42,408 nt of DNA, from positions 1 to 42,408 of the forward strand of contig CANSRB010000009.1 in assembly GCA_947649285.1 (NCBI GenBank), given 5' to 3'. How positions within the stretch are numbered: the stretch's first letter is position 1; each line of letters starts with the position of its first letter. Shown here in pieces: positions 25,129 through 32,821 of the stretch. This DNA is from an uncultured Clostridia bacterium (GTDB taxonomy: Bacteria > Bacillota > Clostridia > Oscillospirales > Ruminococcaceae). Both the position numbers and the translations under genes were made by a program. The notes under the pieces are model-generated. The model made no database searches. It saw only the letters and a program-made list of their open reading frames with translations, and was not told the DNA's origin.

Positions 25129-25162
25129 CCCATTGAAACGTCCTTGAAAGGAGGTGAGAAAG

Positions 25163-26311
25163 ATGAGAATGGAAGCAATACAGTCAATGGCTCCGGTGAA
25201 TCCTTCCGGGATGAACGGCGAGGCAGTGCAGGGCGGCGACGGATTTGCACAGCTTTTAATGGCACTGTTTGGGAACGGGATGACGCCGGATGGCGCTGCT
25301 ATTTTAAACGGGCTTTTGCCGGAAGAAGGCGGGCTGATGCAGAATGGCGGTGATGAAGAAGAAAATACCGACGCTATGCAGATGCTGGCCAGTCTGATGA
25401 ACAACCCCTTTGTAAGCGGACAGCCTCAGGTGCTGCTGGAAGCCGTGCAGAATGAGATGGATCCGGTTTCGGCGGTACAGCTGCTGGCGCAGAAAAATCC
25501 GGCGTTGGCCGAGCTGCTGCTTCAAAATCCGGTTCAAACGGAGGGCACGATGCCCAAAGCGGACTTTCTGGAGGCGGCAAAAGAGCTGCTTCAGCCGATG
25601 GAGACTTCTGAAACGGGGGAACCGGCTTTCGTGCAGGTTTTATCCGGAGCGGCAGAGCAGGAATCTGAAACCGGGCTGTTTGATGGGCAGATGAAGTTCC
25701 GTCAGGCGATTGCCGAGGTCAAGAAAACGGTAAAGGATGAACCCAAAACGGAAACCCAGGCGGTCGATGTAGAGGCCTTGCAGCAAAAGGTCAACGCCAG
25801 CCGGACAGAAACCTTGTCCAGCCTTCGTGCGCAGGCGCAGGAAATCCATACCCGCGAGGGGATGGTCAACCAGGTCAAAAACCATATCCTGCAAAACCTG
25901 TCAGAAGGGAAGGATGAATTCATTGTCCAGCTGAAACCGGAGAGCCTTGGTGAAATTACCATCAAGATGACCGCCGGCGAAGACGGCAAAATTTCGCTCA
26001 GCATCCTGACCGCCAGCACTCAGACGGCAAAACTGCTGAATGAATCGGTGGAAGCGCTGAAAAATTCCCTGCGGCCGCTCCAAGCGGAGGTTCGGGAAAT
26101 TACCACTCAGCGCCCGGAGGAAACTTCATCCGCAGGGCAGAGCGGGCTTTTCGGCAGCGGCTTTGAGGGTTATCAGAATCCTCACTATACTCCGCAGGAT
26201 CAGCTCCCGCAATATTATTACAACCGCGAAAACGGAGAGGAAAGCTTTGGTGAAGAATTAGCCCCAGAAGCAGAAATCCTTCCCGCAGGCGGGCTGAACA
26301 CTTATATCTAA
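25163..26311 (+). CDS. fliK: Flagellar hook-length control protein FliK
   Basis: The 382-residue protein has a low-complexity, Gln/Glu/Met-rich N-terminal ruler region and a conserved C-terminal hook domain (about 255-330): DEFIVQLKPESLGEITIKMTAGEDGKISLSILT...AKLLNESVEALKNSLRPL. FliK measures hook length and switches export specificity through FlhB. The GTG at 25154 in the track lies inside the ribosome binding site GGAGGTGA, so ATG 25163 is the start. It is followed by flgD and flgE, the hook genes it controls. Confidence 0.92.
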   Translation: MRMEAIQSMAPVNPSGMNGEAVQGGDGFAQLLMALFGNGMTPDGAAILNGLLPEEGGLMQNGGDEEENTDAMQMLASLMNNPFVSGQPQVLLEAVQNEMDPVSAVQLLAQKNPALAELLLQNPVQTEGTMPKADFLEAAKELLQPMETSETGEPAFVQVLSGAAEQESETGLFDGQMKFRQAIAEVKKTVKDEPKTETQAVDVEALQQKVNASRTETLSSLRAQAQEIHTREGMVNQVKNHILQNLSEGKDEFIVQLKPESLGEITIKMTAGEDGKISLSILTASTQTAKLLNESVEALKNSLRPLQAEVREITTQRPEETSSAGQSGLFGSGFEGYQNPHYTPQDQLPQYYYNRENGEESFGEELAPEAEILPAGGLNTYI

Positions 26312-26329
26312 CGAAAGGAGGAGGTTTAG

Positions 26330-27142
26330 ATGGGTAATGAAATCAACAGCTACCGCGACACCTACGACAGCGGCTATCAGTATAATGTGGACCGCAAAAA
26401 GAACAGCGGGCAGAATTACGATATGCTCTTTGTCGAAAAGGAACAGAGCGTCAGTGTGGACGATTTCCTCAACCTGATGGTAGCACAGCTGAAAAACCAG
26501 GACTTTATGAACCCGGTTGATGATACGCAGTTTGTTGCGCAGCTGGCCCAATTTGCTTCGATGCAGCAAATGCAGGAGCTGGCAGCGTATTCCAAACAGA
26601 ATTACGTTTCCTCTCTGCTGGGGAAAAAGGTGACGGCTTCCAAGTTTACCGTTTCCGGCGATCTGGATACCGAAACCGGCACCGTCCAGAAAGTGACCCT
26701 TTCCAATAACGAATACGGCATCTATGTCAACGGCAAGCAGTATTCGCTGGATCAGATCATGGAACTGCACGAGGGCCAGTCCGAAACATCCTATGACGCG
26801 TCTGTCCAGAACATCACCAAGGTCGGGACCTCGGACCGCTGGATCGAGATCGAATGGCCGTTTGTGAGCAGCGACCCCGGCGTACAGAAAAACCTGAAGT
26901 ATTCCGTTTACTATTCGGAAGAACCGCTGGGCAGTACGGTGGAGGATATCATGAAAAACGGCACGCTGTCCGGTTTGGCGAACCGCCCGAATATCAATAC
27001 CGACCTGATTACCGGGCTGAAAGCGAATACGGATTATTATATCAGCGTTATTGTAGAGGATCCGGACGGCAATAAAACGGCTTATAAGACCTTGACTGCA
27101 CGCACCGAGCTTACCGGCTCCGAAGGGACGGAAACAGCATGA
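26330..27142 (+). CDS. flgD: Flagellar hook capping protein FlgD
   Basis: The 270-residue protein has the FlgD N-terminal signature VSVDDFLNLMVAQLKNQDFMNPVDDTQFVAQLAQFASMQQM (about 42-82). A beta-rich half follows containing a fibronectin type III-like unit (SDRWIEIEWPFVSSDPGVQKNLKYSVYYSEEPLG...LKANTDYYISVIVEDPDGN). It caps the growing hook. The extra Fn3-like module makes it longer than the ~140-220 residue versions in many relatives. RBS AAAGGAGG. Its stop overlaps the next start (ATGA). Confidence 0.94.
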   Translation: MGNEINSYRDTYDSGYQYNVDRKKNSGQNYDMLFVEKEQSVSVDDFLNLMVAQLKNQDFMNPVDDTQFVAQLAQFASMQQMQELAAYSKQNYVSSLLGKKVTASKFTVSGDLDTETGTVQKVTLSNNEYGIYVNGKQYSLDQIMELHEGQSETSYDASVQNITKVGTSDRWIEIEWPFVSSDPGVQKNLKYSVYYSEEPLGSTVEDIMKNGTLSGLANRPNINTDLITGLKANTDYYISVIVEDPDGNKTAYKTLTARTELTGSEGTETA

Positions 27143-27540
27143 GTGATTATAAGATCAAGCCCTATGCCTACCCTGTTACAACCGGAACGCCCCGCGTCGG
27201 AGTTCAGCCATCGGTTTCCAAACCGGCGGCCGCGGCAGAAACCCTCTCTTTCCAGGAAATCCTGAAGCAGGGTCTGGCGCAGAAGAACAACCTAGCTTTT
27301 TCCAAGCACGCGGTGAACCGGGCGGCGGAACGGAACATCAGCCTTTCCGAAGGGAATTTGGAACGCCTGCACGAAGGTGTGCGGCTGGCCGGGCAGAAGG
27401 GCCTGAAAGAACCGCTGATTCTGGTGGATAAAACCGCCTTTATCGTGAGCGTAACGAACAACACCGTTATTACCACAGTGGAAGAAAACGAGCTGAAAGG
27501 CAGCGTTTTTACCAACATCGACGGGACAGTGATCGTATAG
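27139..27540 (+). CDS. Conserved flagellar operon protein (TIGR02530-like)
   Basis: The 133-residue protein matches, by recall, the family found only between flgD and flgE in Firmicutes and related flagellar operons. Its core is SFQEILKQGL, AFSKHAVNRAAERNISLSEGNLERLHEGVRLAGQKGLKEPLILVDKTAFIVSV and a TVITTV ending. There is no signal peptide or membrane helix, and the function is unknown. It may serve as a hook assembly or export factor, to judge from its invariant location. It overlaps flgD by 4 bp. Confidence 0.85.
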   Translation: MSDYKIKPYAYPVTTGTPRVGVQPSVSKPAAAAETLSFQEILKQGLAQKNNLAFSKHAVNRAAERNISLSEGNLERLHEGVRLAGQKGLKEPLILVDKTAFIVSVTNNTVITTVEENELKGSVFTNIDGTVIV

Positions 27541-27560
27541 CCGGACCGAATGGAAGCTAT

Positions 27561-27588
27561 TCCGGCCCCGACCGACTGACGGGCCGGA
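27561..27588 (+). other. Intercistronic stem-loop before flgE
   Basis: TCCGGCCC (27561-27568) pairs with GGGCCGGA (27581-27588) over a 12 nt loop, 33 nt before the flgE start. No T-run follows, so it is not an intrinsic terminator. Together with the stems at 29562-29627 it brackets flgE. Confidence 0.6.
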
Positions 27589-27621
27589 CCTGTCCCTCTT
27601 TGAAGAGGAGTATACAGCAAC

Positions 27622-29544
27622 ATGGTTAAATCAATGTATTCCGGTGTAACCGGGATGAAATCTCATCAGACCAAGATGGACGTTATCGGTAACAATATCG
27701 CCAACGTCAACACCTATGGCTTTAAATCCAGCCGCGCCACTTTTCGCGATGTCTACTACCAGAACCTCCGCAATGCGGCAGCGCCCAGCGCTACCACCGG
27801 CGGTACCGGACCTTCCGGGGTTGGTTATGGTGCGTCGATCGGCAGCGTAGACCTGCTGATGACCCAGTCTTCGGTTACCAACACCGGCAACCAGATGGAC
27901 GTTGCGATTAACGGCGACGGCTTTTTCCAGGTTATGGACGCAGACGGCAATACCTTCTATACCCGCGCCGGGATGCTGGATATCGACTCCGAGGGCAACC
28001 TGGTTGATATGAACGGCTACTACGTGCTGGGCACCAACGGCAGCCCGCTGGGCAAGCCCGCTTCCAGCGACCCGATCAATATCATCGGCCAGATGGGGAG
28101 CGTCCCGGCATCAAAATCCGCTATCGAGAAAACCATCAATGAAAAGCTGTTCACCGTGACTGCCGGAACAGAAACCACCGAAGGCAATGTCAATATCGTC
28201 CTGAACGCGTCCTCCTCCCTGCCGGTCGGCAAACGGGCGGAAGCCGTAGTCGGGACCAATAATATCGTTGTAACCCTGAACGCGAAAGAATCCTTCTCGA
28301 GTATGTCCGACCTTCAGGAAGCCATCAACACCGCGATCACCGAGGGCAACGGCGGCAAGGCGCATCCGGCGGGCGACTTCCAGTTCAGCATGGATCCCGA
28401 TACCTTCACCGAGGCCCTGACCGGCGATCAGGTTGTCGGCCAGAACTTCGGCTATTATGCCGGCGAGGTGAAATTCCCGCCCAACGGCATCTGGGGCTTC
28501 AAGTTCCTCTCGGCGGGCAACGAATTCGAAGTCAATGATGAGATGGTATTCACGATGGAAGTGGAGAAAGTCAACGGCGAAGATGTCTTTACGGTAAAAG
28601 CAACTGCCGGCAACAAGGAATATGTCGGCGAAGTAAAGCAGAGCCAGATGACCTCCTCCGGCAAGCTGCTGCTGAAAGCCAACGGCAGTGAAACCGACTA
28701 TATCGAAGTCAGCTACCCGACCTACAACGCGGTGCTGAATAAAGCGGATTTGCAGAACAGCCCATTGGCATGGACGGTAGATCCTGCTTTTGCTGATACG
28801 GCCGCACTGAATGCTGCACTGGCGGCAGGCACTCTCTTCGGCGGGCTGAGCGGGACGATTCCGGATACTGTAACAGCCAGCGATGCGTCCCTTAATTTTA
28901 CCGCGCCAGATACGTTTGCACTGACGATTGCAGGCTATAGCCAGACATTTAAAAAATCGGACTGCGGGAAAAATATCACATTAACTGGTGGTACAGATCC
29001 GGCTGAAATTACTTTAAAACTGCCAAGCTATGAAAAACTGCTGGCGGCAGCAGACAGCGGCACTCTGGTATTTGCCGCTTCCGACGCGATCCCGCAGGAA
29101 AACATCACCAACAGTGCGCCCTCCAAGGACCTGGGCATGAACAGCTTCAAGCTGACCGGCGGTACCGCGGGCGGCGCCGTCGAGATGAAGGACCTGACCG
29201 GCATCATCATCGGCGCGGACGGCGTTATTGTCGCAAACCACGGCATTATCGGGCAGAAGGAGGTCGGCCGGATCGACCTGGCCAACTTCAACAACCCGGC
29301 TTCGCTGATCCAGTCCGGTAACAGCTACTATGCAGCTTCGGCCAACTCGGGCGAGGCAGGGCTGGCAGTTCCCGGCACCAATGGCACCGGCACCCTGAAA
29401 ACCAGCTCGCTGGAGCTTTCCAACGTCGATCTTTCGCAGGAGTTTGCGGATATGATTACCACCCAGCGTGGTTTCCAGGCGAACTCCCGCCTGATTACCG
29501 TTTCCGACACGATGCTCGAGGAACTGGTAAACCTGAAACGATAA
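27622..29544 (+). CDS. flgE: Flagellar hook protein FlgE, long variant
   Basis: The protein has 640 residues, clearly longer than the ~400-residue minimal FlgE. The N-terminal rod-type domain (MVKSMYSGVTGMKSHQTKMDVIGNNIANVNTYGFKSSRATFRDVYYQ) and C-terminal D0 helix (LSQEFADMITTQRGFQANSRLITVSDTMLEELVNLKR) are canonical; the extra length is in the surface domains. Residues about 373-476 (28738-29050) use visibly more AT-rich codons (TTA, GGT, AAA, ACT) than the GC-rich flanks and include a cysteine. This suggests a swapped-in surface domain. It assembles the hook outside the cell. RBS GAGGAG. Stem-loops lie on both sides of the gene. Confidence 0.95.
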   Translation: MVKSMYSGVTGMKSHQTKMDVIGNNIANVNTYGFKSSRATFRDVYYQNLRNAAAPSATTGGTGPSGVGYGASIGSVDLLMTQSSVTNTGNQMDVAINGDGFFQVMDADGNTFYTRAGMLDIDSEGNLVDMNGYYVLGTNGSPLGKPASSDPINIIGQMGSVPASKSAIEKTINEKLFTVTAGTETTEGNVNIVLNASSSLPVGKRAEAVVGTNNIVVTLNAKESFSSMSDLQEAINTAITEGNGGKAHPAGDFQFSMDPDTFTEALTGDQVVGQNFGYYAGEVKFPPNGIWGFKFLSAGNEFEVNDEMVFTMEVEKVNGEDVFTVKATAGNKEYVGEVKQSQMTSSGKLLLKANGSETDYIEVSYPTYNAVLNKADLQNSPLAWTVDPAFADTAALNAALAAGTLFGGLSGTIPDTVTASDASLNFTAPDTFALTIAGYSQTFKKSDCGKNITLTGGTDPAEITLKLPSYEKLLAAADSGTLVFAASDAIPQENITNSAPSKDLGMNSFKLTGGTAGGAVEMKDLTGIIIGADGVIVANHGIIGQKEVGRIDLANFNNPASLIQSGNSYYAASANSGEAGLAVPGTNGTGTLKTSSLELSNVDLSQEFADMITTQRGFQANSRLITVSDTMLEELVNLKR

Positions 29545-29561
29545 TTTTGTTTTTTCCTGAC

Positions 29562-29627
29562 ACGGCAATCCGCGGATTGCCGTACAGGCAAGCGGGAAGC
29601 CGGGGACGGGTTCCCCCTTGCCTGTAC
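29562..29627 (+). other. Two adjacent stem-loops after flgE
   Basis: A 22 bp perfect palindrome (29562-29583, centre CGCG) is followed directly by GTACAGGCAAG (29582-29592) pairing with CTTGCCTGTAC (29617-29627), with an inner GGGAA/TTCCC stem. No T-run follows and the flagellar genes continue on the same strand, so an mRNA end-protection or partial attenuation role is more likely than full termination. Confidence 0.6.
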
Positions 29628-29668
29628 CCAAAGGGCATAATTAAGGACTTATTTAGGAGGATATAAAT

Positions 29669-29887
29669 ATGATTACTTTAACGAAACTGAACGGTGTCTC
29701 TTTTGTGCTCAACTGCGACCTGATTGAACAGGTATCCGCTAATCCGGACACAACCGTCCACCTGACCAACGGGAACTTTTATATCGTGCGTGAAGCGGTG
29801 GAGGAGATCGTGCAGAAAACGATTGAATACCGGCGTGATATTTATCGGAACCTCCTGGATCCGACGATGCTTCAATCGGACTTTTAA
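29669..29887 (+). CDS. swrD: FlbD/SwrD family flagellar protein
   Basis: The 72-residue protein has the family pattern MITLTKLNG..FVLNCDLIEQV...PDTTVHLTNG..Y.V.E...E(I/V)...I..YRR.I. In Bacillus subtilis SwrD raises motor torque and supports swarming, and the gene lies likewise just before the stator or switch genes. It is soluble. GGAGG precedes ATG 29669, and motA follows 35 bp downstream. The older name flbD also denotes an unrelated regulator in Caulobacter, so swrD is the better symbol. Confidence 0.9.
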   Translation: MITLTKLNGVSFVLNCDLIEQVSANPDTTVHLTNGNFYIVREAVEEIVQKTIEYRRDIYRNLLDPTMLQSDF

Positions 29888-29922
29888 AGCCGGCAGTGAC
29901 TGAATGACGGAGGAATGGACTT

Positions 29923-30810
29923 ATGGCCAAAGAAGGAAAAAAAGGCGGCAAAAGCGGGATGGACATCAACACCATGCTTGGCTGGCTGCTGGCGATTGTC
30001 TGTATGGCGATCGGTATTATCACGACGACCACCCATATCATGGAAACCGGCCAGGTTGAAGTAGGCATGGAAGCGAACATCATGGGGATGCTGTCCAACT
30101 TCTGGGACCCGCCGTCCCTGTTTATCGTTCTTGGCGGTTCGGTTGCGGGCTTGATGCTTTCTTACCCGCTGAGCGCTTTTGCGGCAATACCCAAGCATAT
30201 GAAGATTATATTTCTGCCTACCAAGTATAACCCTCACGCAACGATTGAACAGATCGTGGGCTTCGCGAAGGAGGCCCGCGTCAACGGCTTGCTTGCGCTG
30301 GAGGATAAGCTGAACGCCACCGATGATGAGTTCCTGAAAAACAGCCTGATGAAGGTGGTGGACTCGGTCGAGCCGGAAAAAGTGAAGCAGCACCTGGAAA
30401 CCGAGCTGGATTATCTGGACGAACGCCATGCCAATGCCCGGGCTATTTATGCGTCGGGCGCGGCGTACGGCCCGGCCTTCGGGATGATCGGTACCCTGAT
30501 CGGTCTGATCAAGCTGCTGGCACAGCTGGATAACCCGGAGATCCTGGGCCCGGCGATGGCGGTCGCGCTGATTACGACCCTGTACGGCTCCCTGCTGGCA
30601 AACATCCTTTTCCAACCGATCCAAACCAAGCTGAAGGTGCGCCATGATGAAGAATATCTTTGTAAAACGCTGATTGCAGAAGGCGTCCAGGCGATCCAGG
30701 CCGGGGATAACCCGAAATTTATCGAAGAGAAGCTGACTCAGCTCCTGCCGAAAGCAAAAGAAGGCAAGAAAGGTAAGAAGAGTGCGGCCGCAGAAAGCGA
30801 TGACGAATAG
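29923..30810 (+). CDS. motA: Flagellar motor stator protein MotA
   Basis: The 295-residue protein has four membrane helices: about 18-38, 64-84, then a long cytosolic loop, then a pair near 176-197 and 207-228 carrying the ExbB/MotA signature (AYGPAFGMIGTLIGLIKLL...LGPAMAVALITTLYGSLLANILFQPI). The cytosolic loop interacts with FliG. The C-terminal tail is Lys-rich then acidic. With MotB it forms the ion-conducting stator. Whether H+ or Na+ is used cannot be settled by eye. RBS GGAGG. motB follows after a 69 bp gap containing a stem-loop. Confidence 0.95.
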   Translation: MAKEGKKGGKSGMDINTMLGWLLAIVCMAIGIITTTTHIMETGQVEVGMEANIMGMLSNFWDPPSLFIVLGGSVAGLMLSYPLSAFAAIPKHMKIIFLPTKYNPHATIEQIVGFAKEARVNGLLALEDKLNATDDEFLKNSLMKVVDSVEPEKVKQHLETELDYLDERHANARAIYASGAAYGPAFGMIGTLIGLIKLLAQLDNPEILGPAMAVALITTLYGSLLANILFQPIQTKLKVRHDEEYLCKTLIAEGVQAIQAGDNPKFIEEKLTQLLPKAKEGKKGKKSAAAESDDE

Positions 30811-30829
30811 TTTCATAGCGGGTACAACG

Positions 30830-30861
30830 TCGCTTGGCATCCGTGTGATGGAGCCAAGCGA
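30830..30861 (+). other. Intercistronic stem-loop between motA and motB
   Basis: TCGCTTGGC (30830-30838) pairs with GCCAAGCGA (30853-30861) over a 14 nt loop, directly upstream of the GGAGAAG/AGGTG ribosome binding region of motB. It could modulate MotA:MotB stoichiometry. Confidence 0.5.
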
Positions 30862-30879
30862 GGAGAAGTAGGTGAAATA

Positions 30880-31788
30880 ATGGCAAAAAAACAACGCGAT
30901 GAGGGCGGTGGAAGCGGCGAATGGCTGAATACATACGCGGACTTGGTTACCCTGCTGCTGACCTTTTTCATTATGCTGTTCAGTATGTCTACCCTGCAGC
31001 AGGAGGCCTTCGATCAGCTGGTTGAGGGGCTGAAAGGGCCACCCGGAACCGAAAGCTCGGTGGATAGCCCGTCTAACAGCGATGAATCGCAGGAACCGGT
31101 CGATCTGGAGGATGTGAAAGTAGAAAGCCTGGAGGGTTTGTATGAGTACCTTTCCGCTTACATAGAAGCCAACAATATGCAGGACCGGGTAGAGGTGAAC
31201 CAGTCGGACGACATGGTGTTTATCCGTTTTAACCGAAGCGTTTTCTTTGCATCGGACAGTTACCAGCTGAAAAAGGACAGCATTCCGATGCTGGATTTTA
31301 TGGGAGAGTGTTTTACCCAGATCAGCGACAAGATTTCCATGATTAACATATATGGCCACAGCGCCGAGGTCAACGACCCGAATTACCCGGTCAACGCGCT
31401 GATGCTTTCCAGTGAACGTGCGGCGAACGTGGCTATTTATTTTGACGATGAGTGCGGGATTGATCCGAAGATTCTCAATGCGATCGGGCAGGGCAACGCT
31501 TTTCCTATCGCGGATAACAACACTGCGGAAGGGCGGGAGAAAAACCGCCGCGTCGATATGATTATTGTTGGCAAGGATGCGTATTTCACCGGCGGCGCAG
31601 CGGATATTGAGAAGCTCTTCCAGGGGACCTATGATGAGAATATTTACCCCAAACCGGGCGGCGCAGAAGATTTACTGACCCCGGACGGCAACCTAACCGG
31701 CGGGGAGGACGCTCCTCCCCCATCCGCAGACGGAACTGCGGATGGGGCAGAACAGGATGTGCAGCCTGAAAATAATCCAAACGAGTAA
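30880..31788 (+). CDS. motB: Flagellar motor stator protein MotB
   Basis: The 302-residue protein has the single N-terminal membrane helix with the ion-carrying Asp21 (NTYADLVTLLLTFFIMLFSMS), a plug/linker with an acidic Ser-rich stretch, and an OmpA-like peptidoglycan-binding domain (about 110-235; INIYGHSAEV...LSSERAANVAIYF...AIGQGNAFPIADNNTAEGREKNRRVDMII). A Pro/Asp-rich tail of ~60 residues follows and is unusual. It anchors the stator to the wall. Confidence 0.95.
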   Translation: MAKKQRDEGGGSGEWLNTYADLVTLLLTFFIMLFSMSTLQQEAFDQLVEGLKGPPGTESSVDSPSNSDESQEPVDLEDVKVESLEGLYEYLSAYIEANNMQDRVEVNQSDDMVFIRFNRSVFFASDSYQLKKDSIPMLDFMGECFTQISDKISMINIYGHSAEVNDPNYPVNALMLSSERAANVAIYFDDECGIDPKILNAIGQGNAFPIADNNTAEGREKNRRVDMIIVGKDAYFTGGAADIEKLFQGTYDENIYPKPGGAEDLLTPDGNLTGGEDAPPPSADGTADGAEQDVQPENNPNE

Positions 31789-31805
31789 GGAGAGAGAATC
31801 TAGAA

Positions 31806-32801
31806 ATGCCTGAACAGCTTTCACAAGCACAAATAGACGCCTTGCTCAACCGGATGAATACGGGTGGAGAAGTGGTGGAACCAGCCCGTGAGGAGGAGCC
31901 GGATAAGGCGAAAGAATACGACTTTAAATCCCCCAAGAAGTTTACGAAAGAACAGCTGAAAGCACTGGACGGACTTCACGAAAACTTTTCCCGGATGCTT
32001 TCTTCTTATCTGTCCGGCCTGCTGCGGGATTTCTGTGAGATCGAAATGCTCCAAATTGAGGAAGAAAGCTATTACGAGTATAACAATGCCCTCCCGGATA
32101 ACGCCCTGTTGGGAATGATTGACTTTTTGCCGGAAGAAAAGAAATATAGTGAAGCATTTTTTATCATGGATATTTCCACTTCGATCGGTTATCTGATGGT
32201 AGAGCGGCTGCTGGGCGGCGGCAGTACGAAACCGTTTACCCCGGACCGCGACTATACGGATGTTGAAATCGCGATTTTGGAAAAGGTGCTCAGCAAGGCG
32301 ACCAACCTGATGCAGGACGCATGGGGAAATTATCTGGATGTGAAAATGCCTCTCCGGTCGATTGAAACCAACCCCCGGCTGCTTCAGGTTCTTTCTCCGG
32401 AGGATACGGTTATCATTGTCATGATGAACATCAAACTGGGCTCTATGACGGGGAATATCAGTATCTGTATCCCGGCTGAAAACCTGGAAGAAGTGATTGA
32501 CAACTTCAGTATGCGGTATGCCCGCAGCGCGAAGAAGCAGGATCCTCAATTGGAACGGCTCAAGAAGCAGTGGATTCTGGATGAGCTGACCGAATCCAGC
32601 CTGGAAATCAAAGCCGTGCTGGACAACTGCCAGATGAGCTTGAAGGATATCCTCCAGCTTCAGGTTTCAGATGTGGTTATGCTGAATAAAGACATTAAAA
32701 GCGATATTACCGTTATGGTGGACAACGAACTCTGGTACACCGCGAAACTTGGCGAAACCGGAATGAAAAAATCAATCAAGCTGAATAAACCGGTTGAGTA
32801 G
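31806..32801 (+). CDS. fliM: Flagellar motor switch protein FliM
   Basis: The 331-residue protein starts with the CheY-P binding peptide LSQAQIDALLNRM (residues 5-17). A CheC-like middle domain and a C-terminal SpoA/FliN-like domain (ILDELTESSLEIKAVLDNCQMSLKDILQLQVSDVVMLNK) follow. It forms the C ring with FliG and FliY. It follows motB after 17 bp. No fliL lies between motB and fliM, unlike in Bacillus. The stop TAG shares its last base with an in-frame GTG of the next ORF. Confidence 0.96.
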   Translation: MPEQLSQAQIDALLNRMNTGGEVVEPAREEEPDKAKEYDFKSPKKFTKEQLKALDGLHENFSRMLSSYLSGLLRDFCEIEMLQIEEESYYEYNNALPDNALLGMIDFLPEEKKYSEAFFIMDISTSIGYLMVERLLGGGSTKPFTPDRDYTDVEIAILEKVLSKATNLMQDAWGNYLDVKMPLRSIETNPRLLQVLSPEDTVIIVMMNIKLGSMTGNISICIPAENLEEVIDNFSMRYARSAKKQDPQLERLKKQWILDELTESSLEIKAVLDNCQMSLKDILQLQVSDVVMLNKDIKSDITVMVDNELWYTAKLGETGMKKSIKLNKPVE

Positions 32802-32821
32802 TGAAAGAGAGGGAACGATTA

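Noticed and set aside
29562-29627. Operon-ending terminator after flgE
   Set aside because: The stems lack a T-run and the flagellar genes continue with short spacing on the same strand, so full termination is unlikely.
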